A stretch of DNA of 8,271 nucleotides, taken from contig JAEOSV010000012.1 of NCBI GenBank assembly GCA_016840185.1, positions 1 through 8,271 on the forward strand, read 5' to 3'. Source of the stretch: Candidatus Hermodarchaeota archaeon. Its GTDB lineage: Archaea; Asgardarchaeota; Hermodarchaeia; Hermodarchaeales; Hermodarchaeaceae. The notes under the pieces were generated by a model. That model worked only from the letters and a program-made list of their open reading frames with translations, was not told the origin of the DNA and ran no database searches. This document shows, piece after piece, positions 1 through 6,232 of this stretch (the first letter of the stretch is position 1; every line of letters begins with the position of its first letter). Position numbers and translations under genes: made by a program.

Positions 1-318
1 GTATCTGCCCTCCATGTGTCAGTGAAACAGCCCAAGGAAATCTTACTCTCAGGTAGGTTAACCCGGGTCCCCACCCTTGTGGAAGATTTAGCTGAACGCA
101 TGAAACAGTTTAGCATTCCCGTGACGAGAGTTGAACGATTAGGCGATAAATCCAAAGAGGCAGCTCAAGGTGCAGCGCTTTTTGCTGAAGGATTGGCAGG
201 TGGTCCTTCTGCGGGACTTGTTGAGACCATGCGGCTTAAGGAATGCGGTGGTACAGTTCTTGATTGGATTAGTCTCCCACAGGCTAAACAAATCCGTGAC
301 ATGTATAAAGAAGCCTAA
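1..318 (+). CDS. DUF1464 family protein (predicted ASKHA-fold kinase), C-terminal part only
   Basis: The frame is open from the window edge, so the gene starts upstream and only about 105 C-terminal residues are visible; the GTG at 16 is just an internal codon. The visible part has the phosphate/adenosine-binding look of an acetate-kinase-like (ASKHA) C-terminal lobe: 'EILLSGRLTRVP' resembles the conserved strand and turn after the second lobe starts, and 'KEAAQGAALFAEGLAGG' followed by 'GTVLDWI' is what I associate with DUF1464 (COG2441, 'predicted butyrate kinase'). Family members are roughly 330-370 residues, so about two thirds is missing. The substrate is not established, and 'butyrate kinase' is only a fold-based prediction. 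It converges on the beta-RFAP synthase gene, with the two stop codons overlapping in four bases (315-318), so no terminator lies between them. There is no direct sign that it belongs to the H4MPT pathway. Confidence 0.72.
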   Translation, partial: VSALHVSVKQPKEILLSGRLTRVPTLVEDLAERMKQFSIPVTRVERLGDKSKEAAQGAALFAEGLAGGPSAGLVETMRLKECGGTVLDWISLPQAKQIRDMYKEA

Positions 319-1319
319 TCCATCGTGACGAGTGCACCCTGATTATTCACTTGAGAAATGAATACAGGTCCATTTGAGTCTCCATCCAGTTGTTCTAAGA
401 CGACCTTCTTGACTTCTTTAGCGGCTTTGGTTCCACGTACAAGACCATAGCAGGCTGGACCCCATGAACTTTGACCTGCACCTTTTGCACCAGCATCCAA
501 CATAGCATTCACACAATCAGCTACCTCGGATGAAGCGAACCGCCCACCTTGGGTTGGAGCAAATGCATCGCCTACTAGAATTTGAATGTTTGTTAACGCG
601 TCACCAAACTGATCAATATCATCATCGATTATTGCTGGTAAAAGCTTCATGACGAGTAATCGACTAGCAATCTGAGCGGAATCAGGTTTTGCTGCCGGAA
701 GATTTTGGAACGCCTTACTCTCACGAACACCACTCAGACCCTTACTCACTCCCGGAAGAGCTACTACAAAATTCCAATCCGATGGAATCTCTTGACGAAT
801 AATCATCGGTGGTACCATATCAGGGTGCGATTGCAATTCCTTCGTTACTTTTCCCCCATCCACCACAAAACCACCCGAAGCAAAGGTTGCTGTCCCTATA
901 CCAGACACAACTCCACGCAATAAGATGCTAGCTAACTCACGAGTGCTAACATTTGCCCCTATCAGCTTTGAGATGCCAGTTCCCAATGCTAATCCTAATT
1001 GGGTTCCTGAACCCAACCCAACATGCTCTGGGATAGATTCCCACACCGTAACCTGTAATCCTTGGGAAATTCCAAAATGCTTCACGAATTGGTTGACAAT
1101 CGGTGTCACCCGTTCTTTCTGTTCACCTGAAACAAGCAAACCTGATTCCTTAGAATTCACTTCGACGACACAGACAGGTTCTTGCAGAGAAACACCGAGT
1201 GACCCATAAATTCGCCCTAACCCTCCATGTAGATCGAGAAAACCAAGGTGCAGCCGTGCACTCGCTCGAACCGTCACCTTCGTGAATTCAGGTTTTACCA
1301 TACACTTCACTTGATCCAT
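315..1319 (-). CDS. mptG: beta-ribofuranosylaminobenzene 5'-phosphate (beta-RFAP) synthase
   Basis: Cytoplasmic enzyme of H4MPT synthesis. It condenses 4-aminobenzoate with PRPP, releasing CO2 and pyrophosphate and forming the C-riboside beta-RFAP, the aryl half of the coenzyme. The 334-residue length fits the family. It has a GHMP-kinase fold: an N-terminal strand with 'ARLHLGFLDLHGGLGR' (21-36), the glycine-rich GHMP loop 'PEHVGLGSGTQLGLALG' (97-113), and a C-terminal 'GAKGAGQSSWGPACYG' (277-292) matching the third GHMP motif. The fold is kinase-like, but the family does a phosphoribosyl transfer with decarboxylation. ATG 1319 is used here; another ATG six codons in (1301) would also leave the conserved core whole. 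The first 13 nt overlap the end of the DUF447 gene, so the two are translationally coupled, and neither start shows a clear Shine-Dalgarno motif. It is convergent with the DUF1464 gene. The call is strong because the motifs and the pterin-gene neighbours agree. Confidence 0.92.
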   Translation of the reverse strand: MDQVKCMVKPEFTKVTVRASARLHLGFLDLHGGLGRIYGSLGVSLQEPVCVVEVNSKESGLLVSGEQKERVTPIVNQFVKHFGISQGLQVTVWESIPEHVGLGSGTQLGLALGTGISKLIGANVSTRELASILLRGVVSGIGTATFASGGFVVDGGKVTKELQSHPDMVPPMIIRQEIPSDWNFVVALPGVSKGLSGVRESKAFQNLPAAKPDSAQIASRLLVMKLLPAIIDDDIDQFGDALTNIQILVGDAFAPTQGGRFASSEVADCVNAMLDAGAKGAGQSSWGPACYGLVRGTKAAKEVKKVVLEQLDGDSNGPVFISQVNNQGALVTMD

Positions 1320-1936
1320 TTCGGTAGGAGAGCTTCAACACGATGAATGACCTTAGCAGAGGACGAGTTGGGAGCAATACGTTCAACCAAACCACGGAGT
1401 TCATCAATCTGATGAGCCAATCGCTCTGTCATTGTGGGATTCGTTCGATGCAACGCACGAATTTTCGTCGCATGAATTATACATTCGATGGCTGCGCTTT
1501 GTGCACGGGAATATACTCGAGGAAAACTTGAAGTCAACTCGACATGTTGAACACTACACTCAAATTCCTTGAATCGTGCAGCAAATTCCGCACCACTTCT
1601 GGGTTTAACAATAACCTCAATGAATCCAGAGACACCCTTGATTCGTGGTGCTTTCACCGTTTTTGCTGATTCGAATACAACCTGTTCAGGATGAGGGAGC
1701 TCCTCTTTGAAAGCCAATAGAAGAAACAGTTGCGGGTCCTGAGATAAATTCAGCACCGCATCACCATTATTCTCAATGTTGTGCGCAGTCTTTGTATCCT
1801 CATATGGGCGAATCATTAACCTAGGTCCTTCCTGGATCCACACGCCCATCGGAGCAGCATTAGGAATATCGTCTTCTGAGATTGTTGTCAACAGAACCTC
1901 AACAACATCCCCATCAACGAACCCGATCTGCGTCAA
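1307..1936 (-). CDS. DUF447 family protein, probable flavin-binding split-barrel protein linked to H4MPT synthesis
   Basis: 209 residues. The start of the protein, 'GDVVEVLLTTISEDDIPNAA' followed by 'PMGVW', and then 'RPYEDTKTAHNI' and 'AVLNLSQDPQLFLLLAF', follow the DUF447 pattern (expectation of a T-x-N-A-P-M-G segment, a basic R-P-Y/F segment, then N-x-T/S-D-P). Known structures of this family have a flavin-reductase-like split barrel that binds FMN; the reaction is not established. The C-terminal third is helical and probably a dimerisation or lid region. The gene overlaps the beta-RFAP synthase start by 13 nt, and such pairing is known in H4MPT-using archaea and methylotrophs, which suggests a role in the pathway or in C1 metabolism. 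The start is uncertain: TTG 1936 is the only standard start codon giving the whole domain, it has no Shine-Dalgarno motif, and the frame stays open upstream to the stop at 2003. Confidence 0.85.
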   Translation of the reverse strand: MTQIGFVDGDVVEVLLTTISEDDIPNAAPMGVWIQEGPRLMIRPYEDTKTAHNIENNGDAVLNLSQDPQLFLLLAFKEELPHPEQVVFESAKTVKAPRIKGVSGFIEVIVKPRSGAEFAARFKEFECSVQHVELTSSFPRVYSRAQSAAIECIIHATKIRALHRTNPTMTERLAHQIDELRGLVERIAPNSSSAKVIHRVEALLPKWIK

Positions 1937-1996
1937 CGTTTCAGAAAACTCTGAGATGTAAACACCGCCTTGAGGTTGCTCCTGTACACAACCGCA

Positions 1997-2006
1997 GTAT
2001 ATCTAA
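1997..2006 (-). promoter_or_regulatory. candidate TATA box for the DUF447-mptG unit
   Basis: Read on the minus strand this is TTAGATATAC, the most TATA-like element in the 107-nt gap upstream of the DUF447 gene. An archaeal start site about 25 nt downstream would fall near 1975 and give a leader of about 40 nt before TTG 1936. This is a match by eye only; no clear BRE is seen. Confidence 0.3.
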
Positions 2007-2016
2007 GCTTAATGTC

Positions 2017-2037
2017 TTTTCTTACCGAGAAGAAAAA
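2017..2037 (-). terminator. A/T-rich inverted repeat and T-run after the 118-aa gene
   Basis: TTTTCTT (2017-2023) and AAGAAAA (2030-2036) are perfect 7-bp inverted arms around a 6-nt loop. On the minus strand the arm nearest the gene begins with TTTTT (2037-2033), seven bases past the stop codon at 2044. Archaeal termination mainly needs an oligo-T run in the transcript, so the T-run is the main evidence; the A/U stem is weak. It would separate the 118-aa gene from the DUF447-mptG unit. Confidence 0.4.
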
Positions 2038-2043
2038 CAAGAA

Positions 2044-2400
2044 CTAGCTTCGCGATAGCATAGGGTTCTCAATTGGCCAACCAATAGCATTCAGGGCATG
2101 ACGGGCAATGTCGCGAATAACTTCCCACGCTGCATCAGTGCGCAGAGTATCTTCCATCCAGAATCGAGAATTTTCGGGTCCACTAATATCATCAAGTTTC
2201 GAATTCAGGTCCTCCAATAATGTGCGAGCTTTCCTTGTGAATAATGCCCGACGACGCTTCATGACCTGGTACCATTGGTCAAACTCTATTGCTAACTCGT
2301 CAACCTTCCAATCATAGTCTGGGAAGAGTTGGAGCTGTACATCAGCTGGTGCAGCCAGAGCTTGAAGAGACCATCTAAAGCGTGTCATCGAATAATCCAC
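2044..2400 (-). CDS. 118-aa protein of unknown function
   Basis: I do not recognise a named family. With a GTG start at 2400 the product is 118 residues: a short N-terminal stretch 'MTRFRWSLQALAAPADVQLQ', then 'LFPDYDWKVDELAIEFDQWY', a basic 'KRRRALFTRKARTLLED' helix, and 'TDAAWEVIRDIARHALNAIG' near the C-terminus. It looks soluble and mainly helical, with no membrane segment, signal peptide, metal-binding cluster or nucleotide-binding loop. The start is chosen because GGAGG lies exactly 8 nt upstream of GTG 2400, and the well-ordered part of the protein begins just after it; ATG 2388 is a close alternative. The frame is open back to a stop at 2622, giving a possible TTG start at 2610 (188 residues), but that start has no ribosome binding site. 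The gene is divergent from mptA and upstream of the DUF447-mptG unit, separated from it by a likely terminator. A role in pterin metabolism is not shown. Confidence 0.6.
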   Translation of the reverse strand: MDYSMTRFRWSLQALAAPADVQLQLFPDYDWKVDELAIEFDQWYQVMKRRRALFTRKARTLLEDLNSKLDDISGPENSRFWMEDTLRTDAAWEVIRDIARHALNAIGWPIENPMLSRS

Positions 2401-2408
2401 GAGACCTG

Positions 2409-2413
2409 CCTCC
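2409..2413 (-). promoter_or_regulatory. Shine-Dalgarno motif deciding the start of the 118-aa gene
   Basis: CCTCC on the plus strand is GGAGG on the minus strand, ending 8 nt before GTG 2400, an ideal spacing. None of the other candidate starts in this frame (TTG 2610, ATG 2388) has an equal motif at the right distance, so this site moves the start in by 70 codons. Confidence 0.55.
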
Positions 2414-2672
2414 AATTTCGCATGAAATGACCGTGGGTGAAAGATACTTGACCCGTTGTATCGTCCGACGCGAACTGTATTGGTGCGATTCTTCCTTATT
2501 ACCCTAGCGGTGACAAAACTGACGTTTAGTTTATCATCTAGCTGAAGAAACGACAGCAAGAGTTGGTTTTCATAAAAGAAATCGCTAGACCTTTTTAAGC
2601 CAAACTTCAAGTGGCATTTCTAGAATTCCGATTACTAAAATTGATAATTCAATAAAGCCCACTAGCCAAGGG

Positions 2673-2680
2673 CATAAAAT
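2673..2680 (+). promoter_or_regulatory. candidate TATA box for the mptA unit
   Basis: CATAAAAT is the best TATA-like element upstream of mptA. A start site about 25 nt further on would be near 2703-2706, leaving a leader of about 58 nt that contains the GGAGG motif. It lies between two copies of CCACTAG. Assigned by eye only. Confidence 0.3.
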
Positions 2681-2748
2681 TCCTTAGACCACTAGGACAA
2701 TACACAGTTATTAAAGAGGAAAGAGAAAATGAGGAAAACTGCTGGGTT

Positions 2749-2753
2749 GGAGG
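2749..2753 (+). promoter_or_regulatory. Shine-Dalgarno motif for mptA
   Basis: GGAGG ends 10 nt before ATG 2764. The spacing is slightly long but usable, and it agrees with the start expected from the family (a short stretch before 'PDVPVSVHRVGVTG'). Confidence 0.5.
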
Positions 2754-2763
2754 CCGACAGTTT

Positions 2764-3696
2764 ATGCCCCCGCGTGATGTCCATAATGATAATCCTGATG
2801 TTCCAGTTTCCGTGCACCGAGTTGGTGTGACTGGAATTCGTGTTCCGATTTCCTTCATTTTTTTCGAGGACACACCTGCCATCGTTGTCCCAACCTTTGA
2901 CATCTTCGTTGATTTGCCACCATTCCAAAAAGGCATCCATCCTTCACGAAACATTGAAGCCACAGTTGAAATTGTCAGTCAATACGCGTATCAACTTCAC
3001 TACCTCGAAGATCTCTGTGCCGAAATTGCTCAGGAACAGTTGAAACGCCATGATTATGCCACAGAAGCCGAAGTTAAGGCCACTGCAGATGTAGTGTATC
3101 CCCAAACCACACCGCATTCAAGAATACAGACTTTTGAAGCCTGTACCATGGAAGCCAAGGCAATTGCTTACAGATTATCTGAAAAGAAGATTGGCGTTCG
3201 GAAATGGATAGGAGTCACAGTGTCAGGCATTACGGCATGTCCTTGTGCACAAGAACTGCTTAGAGATGAAGTAGAATCTGAATTGTCAAGTGAGTTTAAG
3301 ATAAAGAAAACAAAAGCTAAGCAAATTGCTGAAAAAATCCCAATTGGCAGTCATATGCAACGAAGTTTTGGCTCGGTGATGGTAGAAGTTCCTTCAAAAT
3401 TTAGTATTAATGCATTACAATTGGTCGATATTGTGGAACGCTCTATGAGTGCAAGAACCTTCGAGTTATTGAAGCGCCCCGATGAAGCAGCTGTTGTAAA
3501 AACGGCTCTGGAAAATCCAAAGTTTGTGGAGGATGCGATTCGGCACATGGTGAAAAATGTTGTTGAGGCATTTCCCGATCTTCCCAATGAGATGGAACTT
3601 GCCTTTAAACAACGCAACGAGGAATGCATTCACCGCCATGATCTCTTTGCCATTGAAACCCTGACCATGGGTGAGGCGAGGCATCAAATCACCTGA
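2764..3696 (+). CDS. mptA: GTP cyclohydrolase MptA (FolE2-like, archaeal type)
   Basis: First enzyme of the pterin branch of H4MPT synthesis. Archaeal MptA is an Fe(II)-dependent enzyme that turns GTP into 7,8-dihydroneopterin 2',3'-cyclic phosphate, which a separate phosphodiesterase (MptB, not in this window) must open. The 310-residue length is normal. Visible signatures are 'PDVPVSVHRVGVTGI' (11-25), 'FDIFVDLPPFQKGIHPSRN' (45-63), 'GITACPCAQE' (155-164), 'GSHMQR' (195-200), 'FELLKRPDEAAVV' (233-245) and 'CIHRHD' (288-293). By comparison with FolE2 the likely metal ligands are Cys159, His197, Glu241 and His290 or His292; the roughly 25-residue insert between Cys159 and His197 is typical of the archaeal form. 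The ATG start follows a GGAGG motif. mptE begins 17 nt after the stop, so this is the first gene of a three-gene unit. In archaea lacking H4MPT, homologues can serve other pterin or deazaguanine routes, but the neighbours here favour H4MPT. Confidence 0.93.
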   Translation: MPPRDVHNDNPDVPVSVHRVGVTGIRVPISFIFFEDTPAIVVPTFDIFVDLPPFQKGIHPSRNIEATVEIVSQYAYQLHYLEDLCAEIAQEQLKRHDYATEAEVKATADVVYPQTTPHSRIQTFEACTMEAKAIAYRLSEKKIGVRKWIGVTVSGITACPCAQELLRDEVESELSSEFKIKKTKAKQIAEKIPIGSHMQRSFGSVMVEVPSKFSINALQLVDIVERSMSARTFELLKRPDEAAVVKTALENPKFVEDAIRHMVKNVVEAFPDLPNEMELAFKQRNEECIHRHDLFAIETLTMGEARHQIT

Positions 3697-3713
3697 AACA
3701 ATAACGAGCTCAC

Positions 3714-4559
3714 ATGGTAAGGGCAGACTTTTGTGGATATCTACTGAATCATGATGTGGTGTTCGATGTGAGCCCCATCAACTTGAAAGACTGGTGGCCA
3801 CGATATGGTGCCATCGTCGACCAGTTCGGTTATGACATGAAAACCGATCAAGAAGCAGCCGACCTACTCAGTGGGTACATCATGAATGTTGCCATGCCTT
3901 TGGAGGTCGCACAAGAAAGAGTGGAAGGAAAGAACGTGCTCGTTTGTGGAGCAGGACCATCTATTCTGGATAACTTGGTAGCGATCAAAGATTATGGACT
4001 ACTCGATGACACAGTGATTTTTGCAGCTGATGGAGCTACAACTGCGTGCATGGAAAACGAGATTGTTCCACACTTTATCTTCACCGATTTAGACGGGCGC
4101 ATGGAAGACATTGTTGATGCCCAGAAACAAGGAGCAATTGTGGTAGTCCATGGGCATGGTGATAATATCCCAGCGCTGAATACATGGGTGACCCGATTAC
4201 TGGAGGGACGGTCAATGATTGGTTCCACCCAAATTCGACCTCGGCCAGATGTGCATAACTTAGGCGGATTCACCGATGGTGATCGTTGCGTATTTTGGGC
4301 TGAAGGGCTTCGAGCAGCGACAATTGGATTAATTGGAATGGACTTGGGCAATATGATTGGTCGATACTCGAAACCTGAACTGACTCAAGATGTGATGGCT
4401 AGCCCCTTGAAACGACAAAAGCTATTGGTCGCCAAAGAGCTACTAGCATGGCTGGCTACCTGGAGTATCAGTAACCTCGTCAACCTGACCGGTATCTATA
4501 CCAACATCCAGGGTATTCCCTTTAGGGAAATCGCCACATTTACATGGGATACCGAATAA
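3714..4559 (+). CDS. mptE: 6-hydroxymethyl-7,8-dihydropterin pyrophosphokinase, MptE type (DUF115)
   Basis: Transfers pyrophosphate from ATP to 6-hydroxymethyl-7,8-dihydropterin, giving the activated pterin that reacts with beta-RFAP. It is the archaeal replacement for bacterial FolK and unrelated to it in sequence. The 281 residues show the DUF115 pattern: 'NVLVCGAGPSILDN' (74-87) as the nucleotide loop, 'FAADGAT' (103-109), 'FTDLDG' (123-128), 'VVHGHGDN' (144-151), 'NLGGFTDGDR' (182-191) and 'GLIGMDLG' (205-212). The acidic pairs in TDLDG and TDGD are likely Mg-ATP ligands. ATG 3714 begins 17 nt after mptA and has no good Shine-Dalgarno motif, so translation may be coupled to mptA. The conserved part begins near 'INLKDWWPRYGAIVDQFG' (22-39), so a later start is possible but ATG 3714 fits well. 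The following gene starts within or just after its end. Confidence 0.92.
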   Translation: MVRADFCGYLLNHDVVFDVSPINLKDWWPRYGAIVDQFGYDMKTDQEAADLLSGYIMNVAMPLEVAQERVEGKNVLVCGAGPSILDNLVAIKDYGLLDDTVIFAADGATTACMENEIVPHFIFTDLDGRMEDIVDAQKQGAIVVVHGHGDNIPALNTWVTRLLEGRSMIGSTQIRPRPDVHNLGGFTDGDRCVFWAEGLRAATIGLIGMDLGNMIGRYSKPELTQDVMASPLKRQKLLVAKELLAWLATWSISNLVNLTGIYTNIQGIPFREIATFTWDTE

Positions 4560-4591
4560 CAGGTAGAGCATCAATGGGAGAATCGAGCGTT

Positions 4592-6190
4592 ATGAAGATT
4601 TTACTAGTTACCGGAACACTAGCTAAACCCCACCTCCACCAAATTCTAGAAGAGAATCCTTCACCACATGAATTTGATATTCTGGAATTACCGCTAGCCG
4701 TTGCGGCGTTTCTGCACCCGAGATACGTTGCATCACAGATCAAACTCCGTGGACCTTTTGAGAAGTATAACCTCATTCTCCTTCCTGGAATGGTATTAGG
4801 AGACGCCCGCCTTGTTACCGAGAGTACAGGCGTTCCAACCTTCAAGGGTACACGGCATGCAGCGGATCTCCCGTTGCTTTTTGATATCCTGTTTCATGCC
4901 GAGGATAAGCTGTCTACCACCCAACCTGCGGATATCGTGATAGATGAACAACTTAGGAAAAAGGCTCAACGGGATTTGGCTAAAGGTGAGAAATTACTCA
5001 AAGGGCAGATACCTAAGGGATACCTCAAGCTTGGAAGAGGAAGTAACAGCCTCATCATCGGACCACGTCTACCCATGCGAATCATCGCTGAAATCACCGA
5101 TGCCCCCCTACGCTCTGAAGAGGAACTACTTCGACTTGCCCGACATTACGTCTCAAGTGGAGCAAGCATCATCGATATCGGAATGATCGCCGAATCACCG
5201 GACCCAAAAGCAGCACAAGCCATTGTAAAAATGATGCGAAAACAGCTCTCAGTTTTTGTGAGCATCGATTCTATGAATTCCAAGGAAATCGAGGCAGGGA
5301 TAGATGGTGGAGCGAATCTGGTTTTGAGCTTGGACCAAGACAACATGATGGATGTTAGAAAGAAATTCCGGAACCGTGCCATCTTTACTGTTATCCCAGC
5401 AATCCATAAGGGTGGCGAAATTCCAAGACCTGTTGAAGAACGTGTGCAACTGCTTGTAGATAATCTTTCAAATGCACGAAGCCTTGGATACAAGAAACTA
5501 ATCGCTGATCCCCTGTGTGACCCTCTCATAAATCCGGGATTGACCCGCGCTTTACAAGCCTATGCTGAATTTGGCAAGCAACAACCCCATGTCCCTATAC
5601 TTATGGGAGTTGGTAATATTACCGAACTCCTAGATGCAGATAGTCTTGGAGCTAATGCCCTTCTTGCCGGGATGGCCACAGAACTTGGTGTTTCCTTACT
5701 ACTCACCACTGAAGTCAGTCCCAAAACCAAAGGTTCTGTTTGGGAAACCTATCGAGCGGCACAAATGATGCACCTTGCCCGTCGCCGACGAGCTCAACCC
5801 AAAGATTTCGGTATCGACCTTCTCGTTTTAAAGCCAAAACGCTTCCCTGAGCTCCCCTTTACACCCATCGATGAAGCAGAGTACCCAACCATCAACGTGT
5901 CTCAGGAACAAGCAACCCTACGTCTGGACCGAGCAGGATTCTTCACATTCCATGTTGACCGAGAAAGATACCTCCTTATTGCTCGCCATTATCCCACAGA
6001 AACCAGGGAAGCTCCATCACTGGAATTGGAAGGAACATCTGCCCAACAACTCATCAATGCAATCCTTTCCCGAGAGCTGGTAACCCAATTCGATCATGCC
6101 GCTTATATCGGTCGCGAATTGACTCGAGCTGAAATTGCTCTGGTAACAGGTCGACCATATATCCAAGAAGCAGCACTCTTTGGCAAATAA
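4592..6190 (+). CDS. archaeal dihydropteroate-synthase-like protein (DUF6513 + pterin-binding barrel + C-terminal domain)
   Basis: Member of the 'dihydropteroate synthase-related' family (TIGR00284 type). The likely reaction is joining 6-hydroxymethyl-dihydropterin pyrophosphate to beta-RFAP, the H4MPT counterpart of folate DHPS; this is an inference from family and context. The 532 residues form three parts: an N-terminal DUF6513-like region (1-155) opening with 'MKILLVTGTLAKP'; a TIM-barrel pterin-binding domain (about 165-400) with 'GASIIDIG' (190-197), 'VSIDSMNSKEIEAGIDGGAN' (223-242), 'ADPLCDP' (305-311) and 'MGVGNITELLDADSLGANAL' (338-357); and a C-terminal domain (about 405-530) ending 'AAYIGRELTRAEIALVTG', which resembles DUF4346. 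The C-terminal R-x-H motif of folate DHPS is not visible. ATG 4592 is preferred because it matches the family's start and has GGGAG 11 nt upstream. Longer starts (ATG 4544, overlapping mptE by 16 nt, or ATG 4574) remain possible. Last gene of the mptA unit. Confidence 0.88.
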   Translation: MKILLVTGTLAKPHLHQILEENPSPHEFDILELPLAVAAFLHPRYVASQIKLRGPFEKYNLILLPGMVLGDARLVTESTGVPTFKGTRHAADLPLLFDILFHAEDKLSTTQPADIVIDEQLRKKAQRDLAKGEKLLKGQIPKGYLKLGRGSNSLIIGPRLPMRIIAEITDAPLRSEEELLRLARHYVSSGASIIDIGMIAESPDPKAAQAIVKMMRKQLSVFVSIDSMNSKEIEAGIDGGANLVLSLDQDNMMDVRKKFRNRAIFTVIPAIHKGGEIPRPVEERVQLLVDNLSNARSLGYKKLIADPLCDPLINPGLTRALQAYAEFGKQQPHVPILMGVGNITELLDADSLGANALLAGMATELGVSLLLTTEVSPKTKGSVWETYRAAQMMHLARRRRAQPKDFGIDLLVLKPKRFPELPFTPIDEAEYPTINVSQEQATLRLDRAGFFTFHVDRERYLLIARHYPTETREAPSLELEGTSAQQLINAILSRELVTQFDHAAYIGRELTRAEIALVTGRPYIQEAALFGK

Positions 6191-6205
6191 CCCAGAACTC
6201 TTTTG

Positions 6206-6213
6206 AAAAAAAA
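6206..6213 (-). terminator. oligo-T terminator between convergent genes
   Basis: A8 on the plus strand is T8 on the minus strand, 20 nt after the stop codon of the surface-protein gene at 6233. A T8 run is a standard archaeal intrinsic terminator. The plus-strand unit has only TTTT (6201-6204) just after its stop at 6190, so its termination signal is weaker. The whole gap is 42 nt. Confidence 0.55.
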
Positions 6214-6232
6214 GGGAAGGGGGGAAGCGAGT

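Larger units (their letters stand above)
2401..2763. promoter_or_regulatory. divergent control region between the 118-aa gene and mptA
   Basis: If the 118-aa gene starts at 2400, this 363-nt stretch has no firm gene. Positions 2401-2610 are open in the frame of that gene but have no supported start. Positions 2611-2763 are A/T-rich and hold promoter-like elements: a near-palindrome ATTGATAATTCAAT (2640-2653; 5-bp arms), a CCACTAG direct repeat (2659-2665 and 2689-2695, 30 nt apart) on either side of CATAAAAT (2673-2680), and two purine-rich ribosome-binding-like motifs (GAGG 2716-2719, GGAGG 2749-2753). Minus-strand TATA-like choices are CTTTATT near 2650-2656 and CTTAAAAAG near 2592-2600. 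No tRNA, riboswitch fold or terminator was recognised. Confidence 0.4.

Noticed and set aside
925..1209. Plus-strand open frame opposite mptG
   Set aside because: Antisense to the conserved GHMP region; high Pro/Thr/Asn content and no domain.
2611..2763. Possible riboswitch or small RNA upstream of mptA
   Set aside because: No extended stem structure or known pterin/THF aptamer pattern was seen; the stretch is A/T- and purine-rich as expected for archaeal promoters and ribosome binding sites.
4544..4591. Upstream ATG codons (4544, 4574) as the start of the DHPS-like gene
   Set aside because: The extra 16 residues do not look like the family's N-terminus, which begins directly with MKILLVTG; GGGAG lies 11 nt before ATG 4592. 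ATG 4574 is not fully excluded.
5146..5529. 127-codon minus-strand open frame opposite the DHPS-like gene
   Set aside because: It is antisense to the pterin-binding barrel motifs, is rich in Ser/Arg/Phe as expected for a shadow frame, and has no promoter or family signal.
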